Shown: positions 26,456-33,616, counted from the first letter of the stretch. The stretch is 39,224 bases of DNA from Anaerolinea sp. (GCA_014879835.1 JACSRJ010000209.1:1-39224); one strand, 5' to 3'. The notes: a model not told the origin generated them from the sequence alone. Translations and numbers: made by a program.

Positions 26456-26689
26456 ATGCGGCGATTGCTGTTTTTTGGCGTGGGCGTGCTGGTAGGAGTG
26501 GCGGTAGGTACGGCAGCGGCAACCCTGCTTGCCCCTGCATCCGGGGATGACTTGCGTAAACGAGTCGAGAATCATGTGGATAACGCGCTGAGTGAGGCAC
26601 GTTTGGCGGCTGATAAACGCCGACGCGAACTGGAAGCGCAGTTAGAGCAGATGATGAAACCCGGGGCCCGTGCCAAATCAGCGCGATAA
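26456..26689 (+). CDS. YtxH-like small membrane-anchored protein
   Basis: 77 aa; AGGAG 8 nt before the ATG, with a -10-like TACAAT at 26413-26418. The N-terminus is one hydrophobic Gly/Ala/Val-rich helix (LLFFGVGVLVGVAVGTAAATLLAP). APASGDDLRKRV follows, the typical YtxH join, then a charged amphipathic helix (~35-70). YtxH proteins are small membrane proteins linked to general stress in Bacillus; biochemical function is unknown. Divergent from padR, with the PadR palindrome in the shared 128-bp gap, so co-regulation is possible. Confidence 0.8.
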   Translation: MRRLLFFGVGVLVGVAVGTAAATLLAPASGDDLRKRVENHVDNALSEARLAADKRRRELEAQLEQMMKPGARAKSAR

Positions 26690-26706
26690 GTACGCTCACC
26701 CCTAAA

Positions 26707-26740
26707 GGAAGGCGGGTCACTTGACCCGCCTTTCCTTTTT
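26707..26740 (+). terminator. Intrinsic terminator after the YtxH-like gene
   Basis: AAGGCGGGTCA / TGACCCGCCTT (11 bp, tight loop) followed by TCCTTTTT, ~20 bp after the stop. On the minus strand it could also take transcripts from the SWIM-like gene. Confidence 0.88.
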
Positions 26741-26765
26741 CATGCCGATGTCCTGCCGAAGGTTC

Positions 26766-27272
26766 TTAGTGAACCCCTTCGGGTGAACTGCCTTCTACCA
26801 TACCCTTCAGAATCCGTTCCAGCGCAACGGTGTGGCTTGACCACCCGTGCGACTTAAAGAAATTGGAGTCGCATACCCATTTCCCATGATCATAGGTGAC
26901 GGTGTGGGTGTTATTGTCACCTTCAAAAACGGCGGTGAACTTACCAAATTTCACCCGGTGGGGTTCGTCGGTATACTTTTGCGCCTTTTCGATCTGGCTG
27001 ATCTCGGCAGAGTGCTGGGCGGGAGACTTGCCGTTGTATTTGACATCCTCCACCATGTGCTTCAGAATGCGTTCCAGCGCAACGGTGTGGCTTGACCACC
27101 CGTGCTGCTGAAAGAAGCTGGAGGTGCAGTGCCACTTTCCTTGATCATAGGTGATGGTGTGGGTGTTATTATCCCCTACCATGCTCACCTCAAAATTGAG
27201 GAATTTGATCCGGTGGCGTTCCTCGGCGTAGAACTTCGCCTTGGCAATCTGACCAATCATGCCGTAGTCCAT
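26766..27272 (-). CDS. Tandem SWIM-like domain protein with half of the zinc ligands replaced
   Basis: 168 aa from the ATG at 27272 (AAGGAGA 9 nt upstream); the frame opens 8 codons earlier but without a ribosome binding site. Two copies of an ~85-residue unit, residues ~6-76 and ~91-161, share most positions: RxKFxxFxxxxxGDNNTHTxTYDxGKWxCxSxFFxxHGWSSHTVALERIL. The layout GKWxCxS...SSHTxAL matches SWIM zinc fingers (CxC...CxH), but the second and third Cys are Ser in both copies. What remains is C49/H62 and C134/H147. The copies are 255 bp apart and share a 35-nt identical block, so duplication is fairly recent or under strong constraint. SWIM proteins bind DNA or proteins; this one cannot bind zinc in the usual way. 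It is preceded by an attenuator-type leader. Confidence 0.75.
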   Translation of the reverse strand: MDYGMIGQIAKAKFYAEERHRIKFLNFEVSMVGDNNTHTITYDQGKWHCTSSFFQQHGWSSHTVALERILKHMVEDVKYNGKSPAQHSAEISQIEKAQKYTDEPHRVKFGKFTAVFEGDNNTHTVTYDHGKWVCDSNFFKSHGWSSHTVALERILKGMVEGSSPEGVH

Positions 27273-27322
27273 TGTGAGCTGTCTCCTTTGTGTCAATATG
27301 AGCCAAACAATAGGTCACAAAT

Positions 27323-27356
27323 AAAAAAGCACGGGGCACATTGCCACCGTGCTTTT
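27323..27356 (-). terminator. Intrinsic terminator inside the leader of the SWIM-like gene
   Basis: Minus strand: AAAAGCACGG / CCGTGCTTTT, 10-bp stem, then a six-T run. The 12-nt loop can itself fold (GGCA / TGCC). It lies 51 bp upstream of the SWIM-like start and ~140 bp downstream of a strong promoter. No gene ends just upstream of it on this strand. Confidence 0.85.
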
Positions 27357-27492
27357 AGCCGGTAAAGTGAATTGCGCTTGAGGCAGGAATCTTCATTGAA
27401 CTCCCTACACTCATCATTGAGAACTTATCTGCTTGTCACTATTTGAACGGATAACCCTTCCTCAACTAGCCGAGGAAGTTTAACCAACCTAT
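27323..27492 (-). ncRNA. Candidate ~170-nt structured leader or small RNA with its own promoter and terminator
   Basis: The predicted RNA runs from ~27492 to the T-run at 27323. It contains CTTCCTC/GAGGAAG (27457-27463, 27472-27478), CTCA/TGAG, a G-U-containing GUAGGGA/UUCCUGC hairpin (~27400 region) and the terminator. It also contains a 20-codon ORF, 27417 to 27355 (begins MMSVGSSMKI, ends HFTG), whose UAA lies in the 5' arm of the terminator stem. A ribosome there would block the terminator. It could be an attenuator for the SWIM-like gene or a free small RNA. It matches no riboswitch that I recognise. Confidence 0.5.
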
Positions 27493-27498
27493 GCTATG

Positions 27499-27527
27499 AA
27501 TATAAGGGAATTTTAGGCGATTGTCAA
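27499..27527 (-). promoter_or_regulatory. Strong promoter for the leader RNA and SWIM-like gene
   Basis: Minus-strand TTGACA (27522-27527), 17-bp spacer, TATATT (27499-27504). Eleven of twelve consensus bases. Confidence 0.8.
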
Positions 27528-27639
27528 GAAATGGCGAAAGGCGTGATCGGGTAAACACACCCGTGTGGGATCTCAAAAATCCGCAGCCTCAAAGATGGAA
27601 ACCCCCAAGCCTTACCCGTAAAGTTCTGAATTATTGGAT

Positions 27640-27681
27640 TGTTCCCAACCTTCATGGGAAAGGTGGGTACAATTGGGAACA
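27640..27681. promoter_or_regulatory. Inverted repeat around a -10-like TACAAT before the zinc-ribbon gene
   Basis: TGTTCCCAA (27640-27648) and TTGGGAACA (27673-27681), perfect 9-bp arms, with TACAAT at 27668-27673 between them and an inner CCTT/AAGG. It could be an operator or an RNA stem in a longer leader. 27528-27639 shows nothing else. Confidence 0.4.
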
Positions 27682-27716
27682 GGGCTTATGGGTAGGGACG
27701 ATGAAGGATGGATAGC

Positions 27717-28415
27717 ATGACCACGCAAGCGGCTTTGTTGTGGGAACTCCAAACGCTCGATCTAAATCTGGTCAAGCGCCGCCGACGCCTCAAAGAGATC
27801 GCTGCCCTATTGGGCGATCACCAACAGATCACCCAAAAACGCGAATCGCTCAACGCTGCGGAAACCGCTTTGAGACCTGTTCAGACGCGCAGCCGCGACC
27901 TTGATTTGGAAATCAAAGGGTTGGTTCAAAAAGCCAAAACCGCCAGCGATCTGCTCTACAGCGGCAAGGTGCGCAACCCCAAGGAACTGGAGGATTTGCA
28001 GGAAGAAATCGCGGGGCTTCAGAAGCGCCAAAAACAGCTTGAGGATAGCCTCATTGAGGTGTATTTGGATATTGAGGAGCGGCAAACCGGGATCAAGTCC
28101 CTTCAAGCTGATTTAGAAGCGCTTCTCCAGACTGAAGGCACAGAACATCAGAAACTGCACCGAGAAGCCCAAAAACTTCAGGAAGAACTCCAAGACCTCG
28201 AACAGACCCGTCAGACTGCCGTCCAAAAAATTGATCCTACGGCCCTCAAAAAGTACGATTCGATGTGGGTCGCCAAAAAAGGCACCCCGGTCTCACGGCT
28301 AGAGGGTGAAAGCTGTAAACTGTGTGGGGTTGAACAGACCACGATCATCGTTCAGAAAGTGCATCGTGGGCAGGAGTTGATCTTTTGCCATGTGTGCGGA
28401 CGCATCCTCTCCTGA
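27717..28415 (+). CDS. Coiled-coil protein with C4 zinc ribbon (CdsZ/zf-RING_7, DUF164 family)
   Basis: 232 aa from the ATG at 27717 (AAGGA 8 nt upstream); an ATG at 27708 would add MDS. Residues ~8-185 are almost wholly heptad-rich coiled coil (LWELQTLDLNLVKRRRRLKEI, LEDLQEEIAGLQKRQKQLEDSL, LQEELQDLEQTRQ). The GKVRNPKELEDLQEEI segment is the family hallmark. The C-terminus is a zinc ribbon with C200-x2-C203 and C224-x2-C227. The family is widespread; proposed links include ribosome or RNA handling and cell envelope functions, without an agreed role. It is first in a set with the MaoC and CitE-like genes, 56 bp upstream of maoC. Confidence 0.9.
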   Translation: MTTQAALLWELQTLDLNLVKRRRRLKEIAALLGDHQQITQKRESLNAAETALRPVQTRSRDLDLEIKGLVQKAKTASDLLYSGKVRNPKELEDLQEEIAGLQKRQKQLEDSLIEVYLDIEERQTGIKSLQADLEALLQTEGTEHQKLHREAQKLQEELQDLEQTRQTAVQKIDPTALKKYDSMWVAKKGTPVSRLEGESCKLCGVEQTTIIVQKVHRGQELIFCHVCGRILS

Positions 28416-28471
28416 ATGCGTCTAAACCCAAAACGCCCACTGCCCAAAAACAAACCTTTAAGGATGAATGT

Positions 28472-28933
28472 ATGCCCGGTAAATACTTTGAAGATCTGAC
28501 GGTTGGGATGCGTATCAAACATGCTTTAGGGCGCACCGTAACCGAGATGGACAATATGCTTTTTAATGCGCTCACCCTTAACACCCAACCCTTGCACATT
28601 AACGAGGATTTTGCTGCCAAAAGTCAGTATGGGACGCGCATCGTCAATGGAATTTTCACTTTGGGCTTAGTCATTGGGATCACCGTCTCCGATCTGACCG
28701 AGGGTACGATCATCGCCAATATTGGCTACGAGCGGGTGCTTCATCCTCATCCGGTGTTTCATGGTGATACCATCTATGTAGAAAGCGAAGTTCTACATAA
28801 ACGCGACTCTTCCTCCAAACCGGATCGGGGTATTGTGCGCCTCAAACACATGGGATTAAACCAGAACGGTGTGGTAGTGGTGGAGGTAGAGCGCAGTGTG
28901 TTGTTTCTGAAAAAACCAGAGGTGCGGTCATGA
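28472..28933 (+). CDS. MaoC-like acyl-CoA hydratase (mesaconyl-/itaconyl-CoA type)
   Basis: 153 aa from the ATG at 28472 (AAGGATG upstream); the frame opens at 28385 but that part overlaps the zinc-ribbon gene end and is not family-like. Single hot-dog domain: YFEDLTVGMRIKHALGRTVTEMDNMLFNALTLNTQPLHINEDFA, with the hydratase Asn/His pair in LNTQPLHIN, and a FGTRIVNG-like YGTRIVNGIFTL. NTQPLH and the ERVLHPHPVFHGDTIYVESEV tail are those of mesaconyl-CoA / beta-methylmalyl-CoA or itaconyl-CoA hydratases rather than PHA-type PhaJ. Its stop overlaps the CitE-like start (ATGA), so the two enzymes likely act in sequence: hydration of an unsaturated C5-CoA, then cleavage. Confidence 0.88.
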   Translation: MPGKYFEDLTVGMRIKHALGRTVTEMDNMLFNALTLNTQPLHINEDFAAKSQYGTRIVNGIFTLGLVIGITVSDLTEGTIIANIGYERVLHPHPVFHGDTIYVESEVLHKRDSSSKPDRGIVRLKHMGLNQNGVVVVEVERSVLFLKKPEVRS

Positions 28934-29835
28934 CTAGTTTCTCGAATGGGACCCGTCGGGTTGAGCGGGTGCGTCGGGCATTGTTGTTTGTGCCCGGTGA
29001 TGATCTCAAGAAGATCAATAAAGCGGCGGGACTGGGCGTGGACAGCTTAATTCTTGATATGGAGGATGGGGCAGCCCTTAATCGTAAAACCGAGGCCCGC
29101 ACAACCATCGCGCAAGCGCTGCGCACCATTGATTTTGGGCGTTCAGAGCGTTTGGCCCGAATCAACCCACTAGAGAGCGGTTGGGGTTTGGATGATCTCA
29201 ATATCGTCCTGCCTGCTCACCCTGATGGGATTGTGGTGCCCAAGGTGGAGACTGAAGAACAAGTTCAAGAAGTGAGCTTGTTTATCACGCAATTTGAGAA
29301 GCGGGAAGGGATGCCAGAGGGCGGTATTCGTCTGCTGATTTTTGTGGAAACCGCTAAGGGTGTGATCAACCTGCGCCAGATCGCGGGCAGCGACCCCCGT
29401 CTGGATGGGATCATGTTTGGGGGTGAAGACCTTGTGGGCAGTTTGGGCGCTGTGCGCACCAAACCCGGATGGGAAATCTTTTATGCGCGCAGCGCTTTGG
29501 TCACCTATGCGGCGGCTTTTGGACTACAAGCGATTGATACAATCTACGCTGATCTGCACGATATTCCCGGATTGATCGAGGATTCGCGGTTGGCCCAACA
29601 GATGGGCTACACCGGCAAATTGGCAATTCATCCGCGGCAGGTGGAGCCGATCACTGAGGTCTTTACCCCATCAGATGAGGCTATTGCCGCGGCTCGCCGT
29701 TTGAGTGAGGCTTTTCAGACCCACCAATCCAGCGGGGCAGGCGTTTTTGAGCTTGATGGCAAAATGGTTGATATGCCCATGCTGCGGGCCGCGGAACGGG
29801 TACTGGCCCGTGCTAGGGCTGCCGGCAAGGTCTGA
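28930..29835 (+). CDS. CitE-like CoA-ester lyase (HpcH/HpaI family; citramalyl-/malyl-CoA type)
   Basis: 301 aa. TIM-barrel lyase with LFVPGDDLKKINKAAGLGVDSLILDMEDGAAL, the metal-binding Glu/Asp in FVETAKGVINLRQIA and GGEDLVGSLGA, and the C-terminal GKLAIHPRQVEPI motif. No citrate-lyase alpha or gamma subunit lies nearby, so it is a stand-alone CoA-ester lyase: malyl-, methylmalyl- or (S)-citramalyl-CoA to acetyl- or propionyl-CoA plus an oxoacid. Coupling with the MaoC gene suggests mesaconate, itaconate or methylaspartate-type C5 degradation. It converges on the glycosyltransferase gene with only 4 bp between stops and no terminator. Confidence 0.9.
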   Translation: MTSFSNGTRRVERVRRALLFVPGDDLKKINKAAGLGVDSLILDMEDGAALNRKTEARTTIAQALRTIDFGRSERLARINPLESGWGLDDLNIVLPAHPDGIVVPKVETEEQVQEVSLFITQFEKREGMPEGGIRLLIFVETAKGVINLRQIAGSDPRLDGIMFGGEDLVGSLGAVRTKPGWEIFYARSALVTYAAAFGLQAIDTIYADLHDIPGLIEDSRLAQQMGYTGKLAIHPRQVEPITEVFTPSDEAIAAARRLSEAFQTHQSSGAGVFELDGKMVDMPMLRAAERVLARARAAGKV

Positions 29836-29839
29836 TCTT

Positions 29840-31702
29840 TTAAGCTCGAAAAGCAAAAGGCGCTTTTTCACCGCGACGCAGCACTGCCCATACAAACCGA
29901 GGCAGGCGCAGCATCCGCCGCCAGCGCCACGGCTGCCGAATGAGGCGGTGTAGCCACTCGATCCCAGCGCGACGCATCCATTCAGGGGCGCGCTGGGTCA
30001 CCCCGGCGGTGAAGTCGAACGCTCCCCCCACGCCCATCACCACCCGCACCTGAAGCCGGGGTAAGTTGCGGGCGATCCACTTCTCCTGAGCGGGCGACCC
30101 ATAGGCCAGAAACAAAATATCCGCCTGAGCTTGATTGATCCGCTCAAGGATCGCATCCTCCTCGTCAGGAGACGGACTTCCCGCATAAGTGCCAGCGACT
30201 ATCAACCCCGGGTTTCTGTCCTTCAGAACAGCCGCGGCCTTTTCCGCAACCCCCGGCCCCGCTCCCAGAAGATACACCCTCCAACCTTCTTGGGCAGCCC
30301 GTTCACAGATTCGGGGCAGTCCATCCGACCCCGTGACTCGCTCTGGCAGTGAGCAGTTAAGATGTTTCGCGGCCCACAGCAGCCCAATGCCGTCAGCAGT
30401 CACCCGGTCGGCCCGATTGAGGATGTCAAAAAAGAGGCTGTCATGCTGCGCGATCATGACCAGTTCAGGGTTGGCTGTAGCAATCATCCGAGGATGAGGA
30501 TCATCAGAGTCGTTGATCCAGCCCCCAATCTGATCGACCAGTTCCGAGAAGGTCAAACCATCCAGTGGCACACCGAGGACGTGCACTTTCGGCGCTTGAT
30601 CGCGTGTTCTAACTGATGAAGGGGGGGCTTTCCCGGCGAATGCCGCCTGCACTGTTTCTACTGTGATCGCTTTCATACAGCTCTGCGCGGGGCATCCGGC
30701 GCGAAGCCCTACGCTGTGATGTACATACCCGCAGGGGCTGCACAAAGCCCGGCCGTGAATCAATCGGGCCCGGTCATCAGGTGTCCACGGCCCCCATGCG
30801 GCTGCATTGGTGGGTCCAAAGAGGCTGTACACTGCCAAACCGGGGACTGCGGACGCAAGGTGCATCACCCCGGAGTCGCCTCCTACAAAAAGCGCACATC
30901 GCGCAAGGACTGCCCCCAACTGGTTGAGGTTGGTCTGCCCCGCGAGGTTGATCGAGGGGACGTGCAGATAGGCAAGAGAGTCCTCAGTGTTGTCGTCTTT
31001 GCCGCCCACCCAAACGATCTGATACCCCAAATGGCGGTGTAGATGTTCGGCGATCTGCGCATAGCGTTCAGGCAGCCAACGGCGGGCCAGATTCAGGCCA
31101 CCGCTGCCGGCGTGAATCGCAGCATATGGCCGACCGGGGGGGAGTTTTTCCAGCGCCCATGCTTGATCAACTTCTGAGATTCCGATCTCAAGATGTGTAT
31201 TGGAGGTGCGCGCACCGATCTGGGCCGTCAGTTTCAGCCAATACTCAACCTGATGGTGAACCCCAAAACCCTGATCGATGACTTTACGGTTGTAGAACCA
31301 CCCCCGCCCATTGTCCAGCCCGACCCGAACCCGCGCCCCTACCGAGGCTTGAATGAGGGCCTGTTTGAGCGCCCCGAATCGGGTCGAAAGCTGATGAAAG
31401 GTGATCACCGTATCAAAACGCTGCACCCGCAAGTCGCGGCGAAGGGCCCACAGTTCGCGGATTGTTTTTGGGGTGAGCAGATCGCGCAGACGCTCGAAGC
31501 CACGCACCTGAAATGGAATGATCGTATCCACCAACCCCGTTCCCCTGAGGATAGGTGCGGCGTGAGGGGTGGTCAAGAGATCAAGGCGTGCCTCCGGGTA
31601 ACACTCGCGGAGGGCACGCAGAGCGGGCGTGGTCAGGATCAAGTCGCCGATATCCGCGATCTTGATGGCCAGAATGCGATCAGGGGTTATACGGTTGCTC
31701 AT
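29840..31702 (-). CDS. Fused glycosyltransferase: GT9 (heptosyltransferase-like) plus GT26 (WecG/TagA/CpsF)
   Basis: 620 aa from the ATG at 31702, which overlaps the upstream stop (TGATG); a GTG at 31711 would add three residues. Residues ~1-360 are GT9: AIKIADIGDLILTTPALRAL, HAGSGGLNLARRWLPERYAQI, and FVGGDSGVMHLASAVPGL with FGPTN, plus a Cys-rich CSPCGYVHHSVGLRAGCPAQSC loop. Residues ~372-615 are GT26: LGVPLDGLTFSELVDQI, TANPELVMIA, VTADGIGLLWAAK, GSDGLPRICERAA, AYGSPAQEKWIARN, GVGGAFDFTAG. GT26 enzymes add ManNAc-type sugars to lipid-linked intermediates. Both active sites look intact. It probably performs two successive steps of cell-surface glycan synthesis at the inner membrane face. 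Confidence 0.92.
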   Translation of the reverse strand: MSNRITPDRILAIKIADIGDLILTTPALRALRECYPEARLDLLTTPHAAPILRGTGLVDTIIPFQVRGFERLRDLLTPKTIRELWALRRDLRVQRFDTVITFHQLSTRFGALKQALIQASVGARVRVGLDNGRGWFYNRKVIDQGFGVHHQVEYWLKLTAQIGARTSNTHLEIGISEVDQAWALEKLPPGRPYAAIHAGSGGLNLARRWLPERYAQIAEHLHRHLGYQIVWVGGKDDNTEDSLAYLHVPSINLAGQTNLNQLGAVLARCALFVGGDSGVMHLASAVPGLAVYSLFGPTNAAAWGPWTPDDRARLIHGRALCSPCGYVHHSVGLRAGCPAQSCMKAITVETVQAAFAGKAPPSSVRTRDQAPKVHVLGVPLDGLTFSELVDQIGGWINDSDDPHPRMIATANPELVMIAQHDSLFFDILNRADRVTADGIGLLWAAKHLNCSLPERVTGSDGLPRICERAAQEGWRVYLLGAGPGVAEKAAAVLKDRNPGLIVAGTYAGSPSPDEEDAILERINQAQADILFLAYGSPAQEKWIARNLPRLQVRVVMGVGGAFDFTAGVTQRAPEWMRRAGIEWLHRLIRQPWRWRRMLRLPRFVWAVLRRGEKAPFAFRA

Positions 31703-32811
31703 CAAATGCACGCCTCAAAAGCCGAAAGTGTTTGGCGGGCGGCATTTGCCCACGTGAAGCGGGCTGCCTGAAGTTTGCCTTTGGCGCTTAACGCTTGTGC
31801 CAAGGCGGGGTCAGTCGCAAGCCGAGTCATGGCAGCGGCCACCTCAGAGACCTCAAGTGGGTTGACTTGAATCGCGGCCTCACCGGCCAGTTCTGGCAAA
31901 GAGGAGGTGTTGGCGCAGATTACAGGAGTCCCGCAGTGCATCGCCTCGATCACAGGGAACCCAAAACCCTCGTACAGGGAAGGAAAAACCAACGCCAGTG
32001 CCCCACTATAGAGGGCCGCCACATCTTCGTCGGGGATGTAGCCGGGGGTGATGATTCGCTTCTGGAACTCCGGGTGGAGGGTGGGCAGTACATCGCGGGC
32101 CATATCCAGCAGCCAACCGGGATTACCGCCAAAGACCATCGCCACCTCAGAGTCTCCACCTGACTGCCCAAACTGGGCAAAAGCTTCTGCAATCCGTTTG
32201 ATGTTCTTGCGAGGTTGAAGCGTCCCCAAAAACAAAAAATAGCGTTCTGGCAGCCCGTAATGAAGGCGCACCTGAGTAATCTGATCGGAGGTGGCACGAT
32301 CAACCCCTTCAACGCCGGGGTAAACCACTCTGATTTTGTCCCCCTTTACCCGGTAGTGGGTCATCAGATCGCGCCGGGTGGCTTCCGAATCGGCAAGGAT
32401 CAGGCTGGCCCGATGGGCACTGTAACGGGTGGTGAGTTGAAGATAAAGGCGTTCTCGCAGGGGGTGTGCCTCCGGGAAGTACAAGTAGCCCAGATCGTGG
32501 ACGGTCACCACAGCCTGTCCGGGAAAGATCAGGGGGAGGGTATGGGCCGGAACAAAAGTTACCGCAGGGCGATCCTGAAAAAGCGCAGCTGCAAACCGGA
32601 GGTGTGTCCACGCCCGCCGCATTGGGATCACCCGTTGATGGAGGTGAGGGGAGTCGGGAAATAACCCTGTGGGCGGCGCATCCCGAAAGTAAAAAGTGAA
32701 TTGATGCCCCGAATCCAATTGAATCAGGGCTTTGAGCAGTTGGTAAGCATAGTTCTCCGTACCAGTACGACGGGCCAACGTGGTACGGCTAGCATCAACA
32801 GCAATACGCAT
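31702..32811 (-). CDS. Glycosyltransferase family 4 (GT-B, WfgS/mannosyltransferase type)
   Basis: 369 aa. N-domain start MRIAVDASRTTLARRTGTENYAYQLLKAL and TVHDLGYLYFPEAHPLRERLYL; C-domain LGTLQPRKNIKRIAEAF, GYIPDEDVAALYSGALALVFPSLYEGFGFPVIEAM with the E-x7-E motif, and GTPVICANTSSLPELAGEAA. All are typical of retaining GT4 enzymes acting on nucleotide-sugar donors. No TM helix, so peripheral or cytosolic. It is translationally coupled to the GT9-GT26 fusion and starts 3 bp after the stop of the upstream membrane protein gene, forming a three-gene envelope operon. The precise sugar is unknown. Confidence 0.92.
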   Translation of the reverse strand: MRIAVDASRTTLARRTGTENYAYQLLKALIQLDSGHQFTFYFRDAPPTGLFPDSPHLHQRVIPMRRAWTHLRFAAALFQDRPAVTFVPAHTLPLIFPGQAVVTVHDLGYLYFPEAHPLRERLYLQLTTRYSAHRASLILADSEATRRDLMTHYRVKGDKIRVVYPGVEGVDRATSDQITQVRLHYGLPERYFLFLGTLQPRKNIKRIAEAFAQFGQSGGDSEVAMVFGGNPGWLLDMARDVLPTLHPEFQKRIITPGYIPDEDVAALYSGALALVFPSLYEGFGFPVIEAMHCGTPVICANTSSLPELAGEAAIQVNPLEVSEVAAAMTRLATDPALAQALSAKGKLQAARFTWANAARQTLSAFEACI

Positions 32812-32814
32812 AAC

Positions 32815-33594
32815 TCAGGGCTGCCGAGGGCGGATCGCCAGCGGCAGAAGGGCCAGCGCCGCAGCCAATAAAAACAGTGACCAATAGGTGCTCAGAATGC
32901 TGAGTAGTTCAGGAGGGATCAACCCAGTGAGGATGGGCAAGGCAGCGCCCCCCGCAGTCATTAAGAGAAGGGCAGGCAGGATCAGCCCGCGTTCATGGGC
33001 GCGCTCAAAAAAGAAAGTGATCAAGATCGCCAGCCCTAATCCGATCAGGGCGAAACCAAGCCACTGGGCGATGGTGATTGCACCGTTTAGGGTCAATACC
33101 CCTAACCCTGTCCAGATCAGCAGGATAAGCCCGGAAAGGCACAAGCCGCGTTCGCGTCGTCCGTTGAGGAAAAAACGCAGCAGAAGGGTCAGCCCGATGC
33201 CAGCCACAATGATCCCAATCAACATGGAGGGGGCAAACCGTCCGGGGGCGAGGGTTTCTGCCAGCAGCAGCCCGCCTACTCCTGCCAGCAGTATGCCCAC
33301 AGGGAGCATACTGAGACGGGTACGGCGCTGTGCTCGAAACTGCGCCGCCCGAGGCACACGGGCAATATCAGCCGCGGCATCCGCGTCGGCAGCTTGCAGA
33401 GGCGGGGCGTTCTCGTCCTCTGGGGAAGATAATGTCTCCGAAGTCACCTCAGCGATGGGGACTTCTTCCACCGAATCCACCATATCTGCCGTTGATTCTG
33501 CGGGAATCTCCTCAGATTCAGGTGCCTCTGGCACCTCGTAGGCAGGGGTTTCACTGCTTTCGTCTGGTATTGGGTTCAGGTCGTCATTATCCAT
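32815..33594 (-). CDS. Multi-TM membrane protein with acidic N-terminal tail, unknown family
   Basis: 259 aa from the ATG at 33594 (GGAG 10 nt upstream). The frame opens at 33636, but a TATAAT at 33617-33622 lies in that extension. Residues ~1-75 are extremely acidic and Pro/Ser-rich (ESSETPAYEVPEAPESEEIP), then RAAQFRAQRRTRLSM gives a basic membrane-proximal stretch. About six or seven TM helices follow, with short loops RRERGL and RAHERGL, suggesting internal repeats of a two-helix unit (LFFLNGRRERGLCLSGLIL, FFERAHERGLILPALLL). No enzymatic motif was recognised. It is first in the operon with two glycosyltransferases, so a part in envelope glycan assembly is possible. Confidence 0.75.
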   Translation of the reverse strand: MDNDDLNPIPDESSETPAYEVPEAPESEEIPAESTADMVDSVEEVPIAEVTSETLSSPEDENAPPLQAADADAAADIARVPRAAQFRAQRRTRLSMLPVGILLAGVGGLLLAETLAPGRFAPSMLIGIIVAGIGLTLLLRFFLNGRRERGLCLSGLILLIWTGLGVLTLNGAITIAQWLGFALIGLGLAILITFFFERAHERGLILPALLLMTAGGAALPILTGLIPPELLSILSTYWSLFLLAAALALLPLAIRPRQP

Positions 33595-33616
33595 CAGGTG
33601 ATCACTCCAAACGCCA

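Noticed and set aside
26328-26720. N-terminal extension of the PadR frame
   Set aside because: It is antisense to the YtxH-like gene and contains the padR promoter and palindrome. The PadR fold begins at the ATG at 26327.
31193-31771. 192-aa plus-strand frame opposite the glycosyltransferases
   Set aside because: Shadow of the GT9-GT26 gene, which has intact family motifs on the minus strand.
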